This document shows, piece by piece, positions 62,849 to 64,000 of a DNA stretch of 64,000 bases. The stretch's first letter is position 1; each line of letters opens with the position of its first letter. The notes under the pieces were generated by a model that saw only the letters and a list, made by a program, of their open reading frames with translations, was not told the DNA's origin and did no database searches. This DNA is from Pontiella desulfatans (GTDB taxonomy: Bacteria; Verrucomicrobiota; Kiritimatiellia; Kiritimatiellales; Pontiellaceae). Location of the stretch: contig NZ_CAAHFG010000004.1 of the NCBI RefSeq assembly GCF_900890425.1, positions 850,330 to 914,329 on the forward strand. Direction: 5' to 3'. The position numbers and the translations under genes are program-made.

Positions 62849-64000
62849 TTACGGAATCGGGAACTGGGCGGTGAGGGCAATGACCTCTTCCTTGATCTGG
62901 GCCAGAACCGCGTCGTTGTCCGCATGGCGGATGGCGCGCTTGATGAACTCCGCAATCTTTTCCATTTCCGCTTCCTTCATGCCGCGAGTGGTTACCGCCG
63001 GGGTGCCGATGCGGATGCCGGAGGTGACGAACGGGCTCTTGGTGTCGAACGGGATGGCGTTCTTGTTGACGGTGATGGCCGCCTTGTCGAGCGCGATGGC
63101 CGCATCCTTGCCGGTGACGCCGGTCTTGGTGAGGTCGACCAGCATCAGGTGGTTGTCGGTTCCGCCGGAAACCAAACGGATGTCGTCGTCTTCCAGCGCG
63201 GCCGCCAGTGCCTGGGCGTTTTTCACGACCTGCTGCTGATATTGCTTGAACGAGGGCTGGAGGTCTTCGTGGAAGCAGACGGCCTTGGCCGCGATGGTGT
63301 GCATCAGCGGGCCGCCCTGGATGCCCGGGAACACCTGCTTGTCGATATCCGCCGCGAATTTTTCCTGGCAGAGAATCATGCCGCCGCGCGGGCCGCGCAG
63401 GGTTTTGTGCGTGGTGGTGGTTACGAATTCGGCATACGGAACCGGGTTCGGGTGGCAGCCCGCCGCCACGAGGCCGGCGATGTGCGCCATGTCGACCATC
63501 AGGTAGGCGCCGCAGCTGTCGGCGATCTTGCGCAGGCGCTTGAAGTCGATGATGCGGGAGTAGGCGGACGCGCCGGCAACGAGCATCTTCGGCTTGTGTT
63601 TGTCGGCCAGGGCCTGGACGTTGTCGTAGTCGATTTGCTCGGTTTCCTTGTCGACGCCGTAGGGCACCACGTTGAAGAAGCGGCCGGAAAAGTTCATCGG
63701 GTGGCCGTGGGTCAGGTGGCCGCCTTCGGCGAGGCTCATGGCGAGGATGGTGTCGCCGGGGTTGAGCATGGCGTAGTAGACGGCCATGTTGGCGCCGGAA
63801 CCATGGTGCGGCTGCACATTGGCGTGCTCCGCCCCGAAGAGCTCCTTGGCGCGGTCGATGGCGAGGCGTTCGGCTTCATCCACCCATTCGCAGCCGTTGT
63901 ACCAACGTTTGGCCGGGTAGCCTTCGGCATATTTATTGGTCATGCGCGAGCCGGCGACTTCGCGGACGGCCTTGCTCACGATGTTTTCGGAGGCGATCAG
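62849..64000 (-). CDS. glyA: Serine hydroxymethyltransferase, N-terminus beyond the window
   Basis: The visible ~383 residues include LIASEN at the window edge, [32 protein letters not shown], and the PLP-binding lysine region [17 protein letters not shown]. The start codon lies past 64000, roughly 30-45 codons away by family length. It interconverts serine and glycine, supplying methylene-tetrahydrofolate. C-terminus is complete. Confidence 0.95.
   Translation of the reverse strand: MIASENIVSKAVREVAGSRMTNKYAEGYPAKRWYNGCEWVDEAERLAIDRAKELFGAEHANVQPHHGSGANMAVYYAMLNPGDTILAMSLAEGGHLTHGHPMNFSGRFFNVVPYGVDKETEQIDYDNVQALADKHKPKMLVAGASAYSRIIDFKRLRKIADSCGAYLMVDMAHIAGLVAAGCHPNPVPYAEFVTTTTHKTLRGPRGGMILCQEKFAADIDKQVFPGIQGGPLMHTIAAKAVCFHEDLQPSFKQYQQQVVKNAQALAAALEDDDIRLVSGGTDNHLMLVDLTKTGVTGKDAAIALDKAAITVNKNAIPFDTKSPFVTSGIRIGTPAVTTRGMKEAEMEKIAEFIKRAIRHADNDAVLAQIKEEVIALTAQFPIP

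Overview
This is a GC-rich bacterial chromosomal window, gene-dense, with short intergenic gaps that are unusually full of palindromic repeats. The gene content suggests a Gram-negative anaerobe or facultative anaerobe of the PVC group, possibly Kiritimatiellota (Pontiella-like). Pointers are class III ribonucleotide reductase, a Na+-type Mrp antiporter, an SHD1-type secreted protein, a DUF4143 ATPase and a serpin. The taxonomic guess is inference; no rRNA gene is present.

Layout. 0.1-11.4 kb is an ion and solute transport block: an APC permease fused to a PTS EIIA-like domain, HU, a complete seven-gene Mrp Na+/H+ antiporter operon (mrpABCDEFG), a lone EIIA protein and a CPA2 antiporter with a His-rich N-terminus. 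11.4-20.5 kb holds an ATPase, ppnP, a pirin/FMN-reductase/DoxX operon divergent from a LysR regulator, a DUF429 protein, an SHD1 protein flanked by two perfect palindromes, an MsbA-like ABC exporter, pyruvate kinase and slyX. 20.6-24.2 kb is a tandem array of three PAS-PP2C phosphatases, followed by DUF1573, PLD-like and SDR genes. 26.4-30.6 kb is a class III ribonucleotide reductase cassette (nrdG, a redoxin, nrdD) preceded by two NrdR-type boxes 32 bp apart. cvpA and rsmB follow.

32.6-40.2 kb is the accessory stretch. It has a repeat-rich gap with a decayed mobA, then a molybdenum hydroxylase operon (XdhC-like, MocA-like, Tat-exported 2Fe-2S subunit, Mo subunit, FAD subunit, small Cys protein) resembling paoABCD in a different order. 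Next comes a possible group II intron remnant. 40.2-47 kb carries cinA, a DUF4143 ATPase behind a striking 16-bp-period operator array, an RluA pseudouridine synthase, a uracil-DNA glycosylase, an ECF sigma factor with a membrane partner, and a LolA-like/serpin fusion. 47-54.5 kb is lon plus a c-di-AMP operon (MBL phosphodiesterase, folP, cdaA, cdaR-like, TPR). 55.3-62.8 kb is an arsenic island in two modules, each led by its own ArsR gene and promoter: permease-DGC protein-thioredoxin-CcdA, then acr3-arsC-arsD-arsA. The window ends inside glyA.

No rRNA, tRNA or CRISPR array was recognised. The strongest candidates for something new are the DUF4143 operator array, the LolA-serpin fusion, the three-copy phosphatase array and the CGATCG-cored palindromes around the SHD1 gene.
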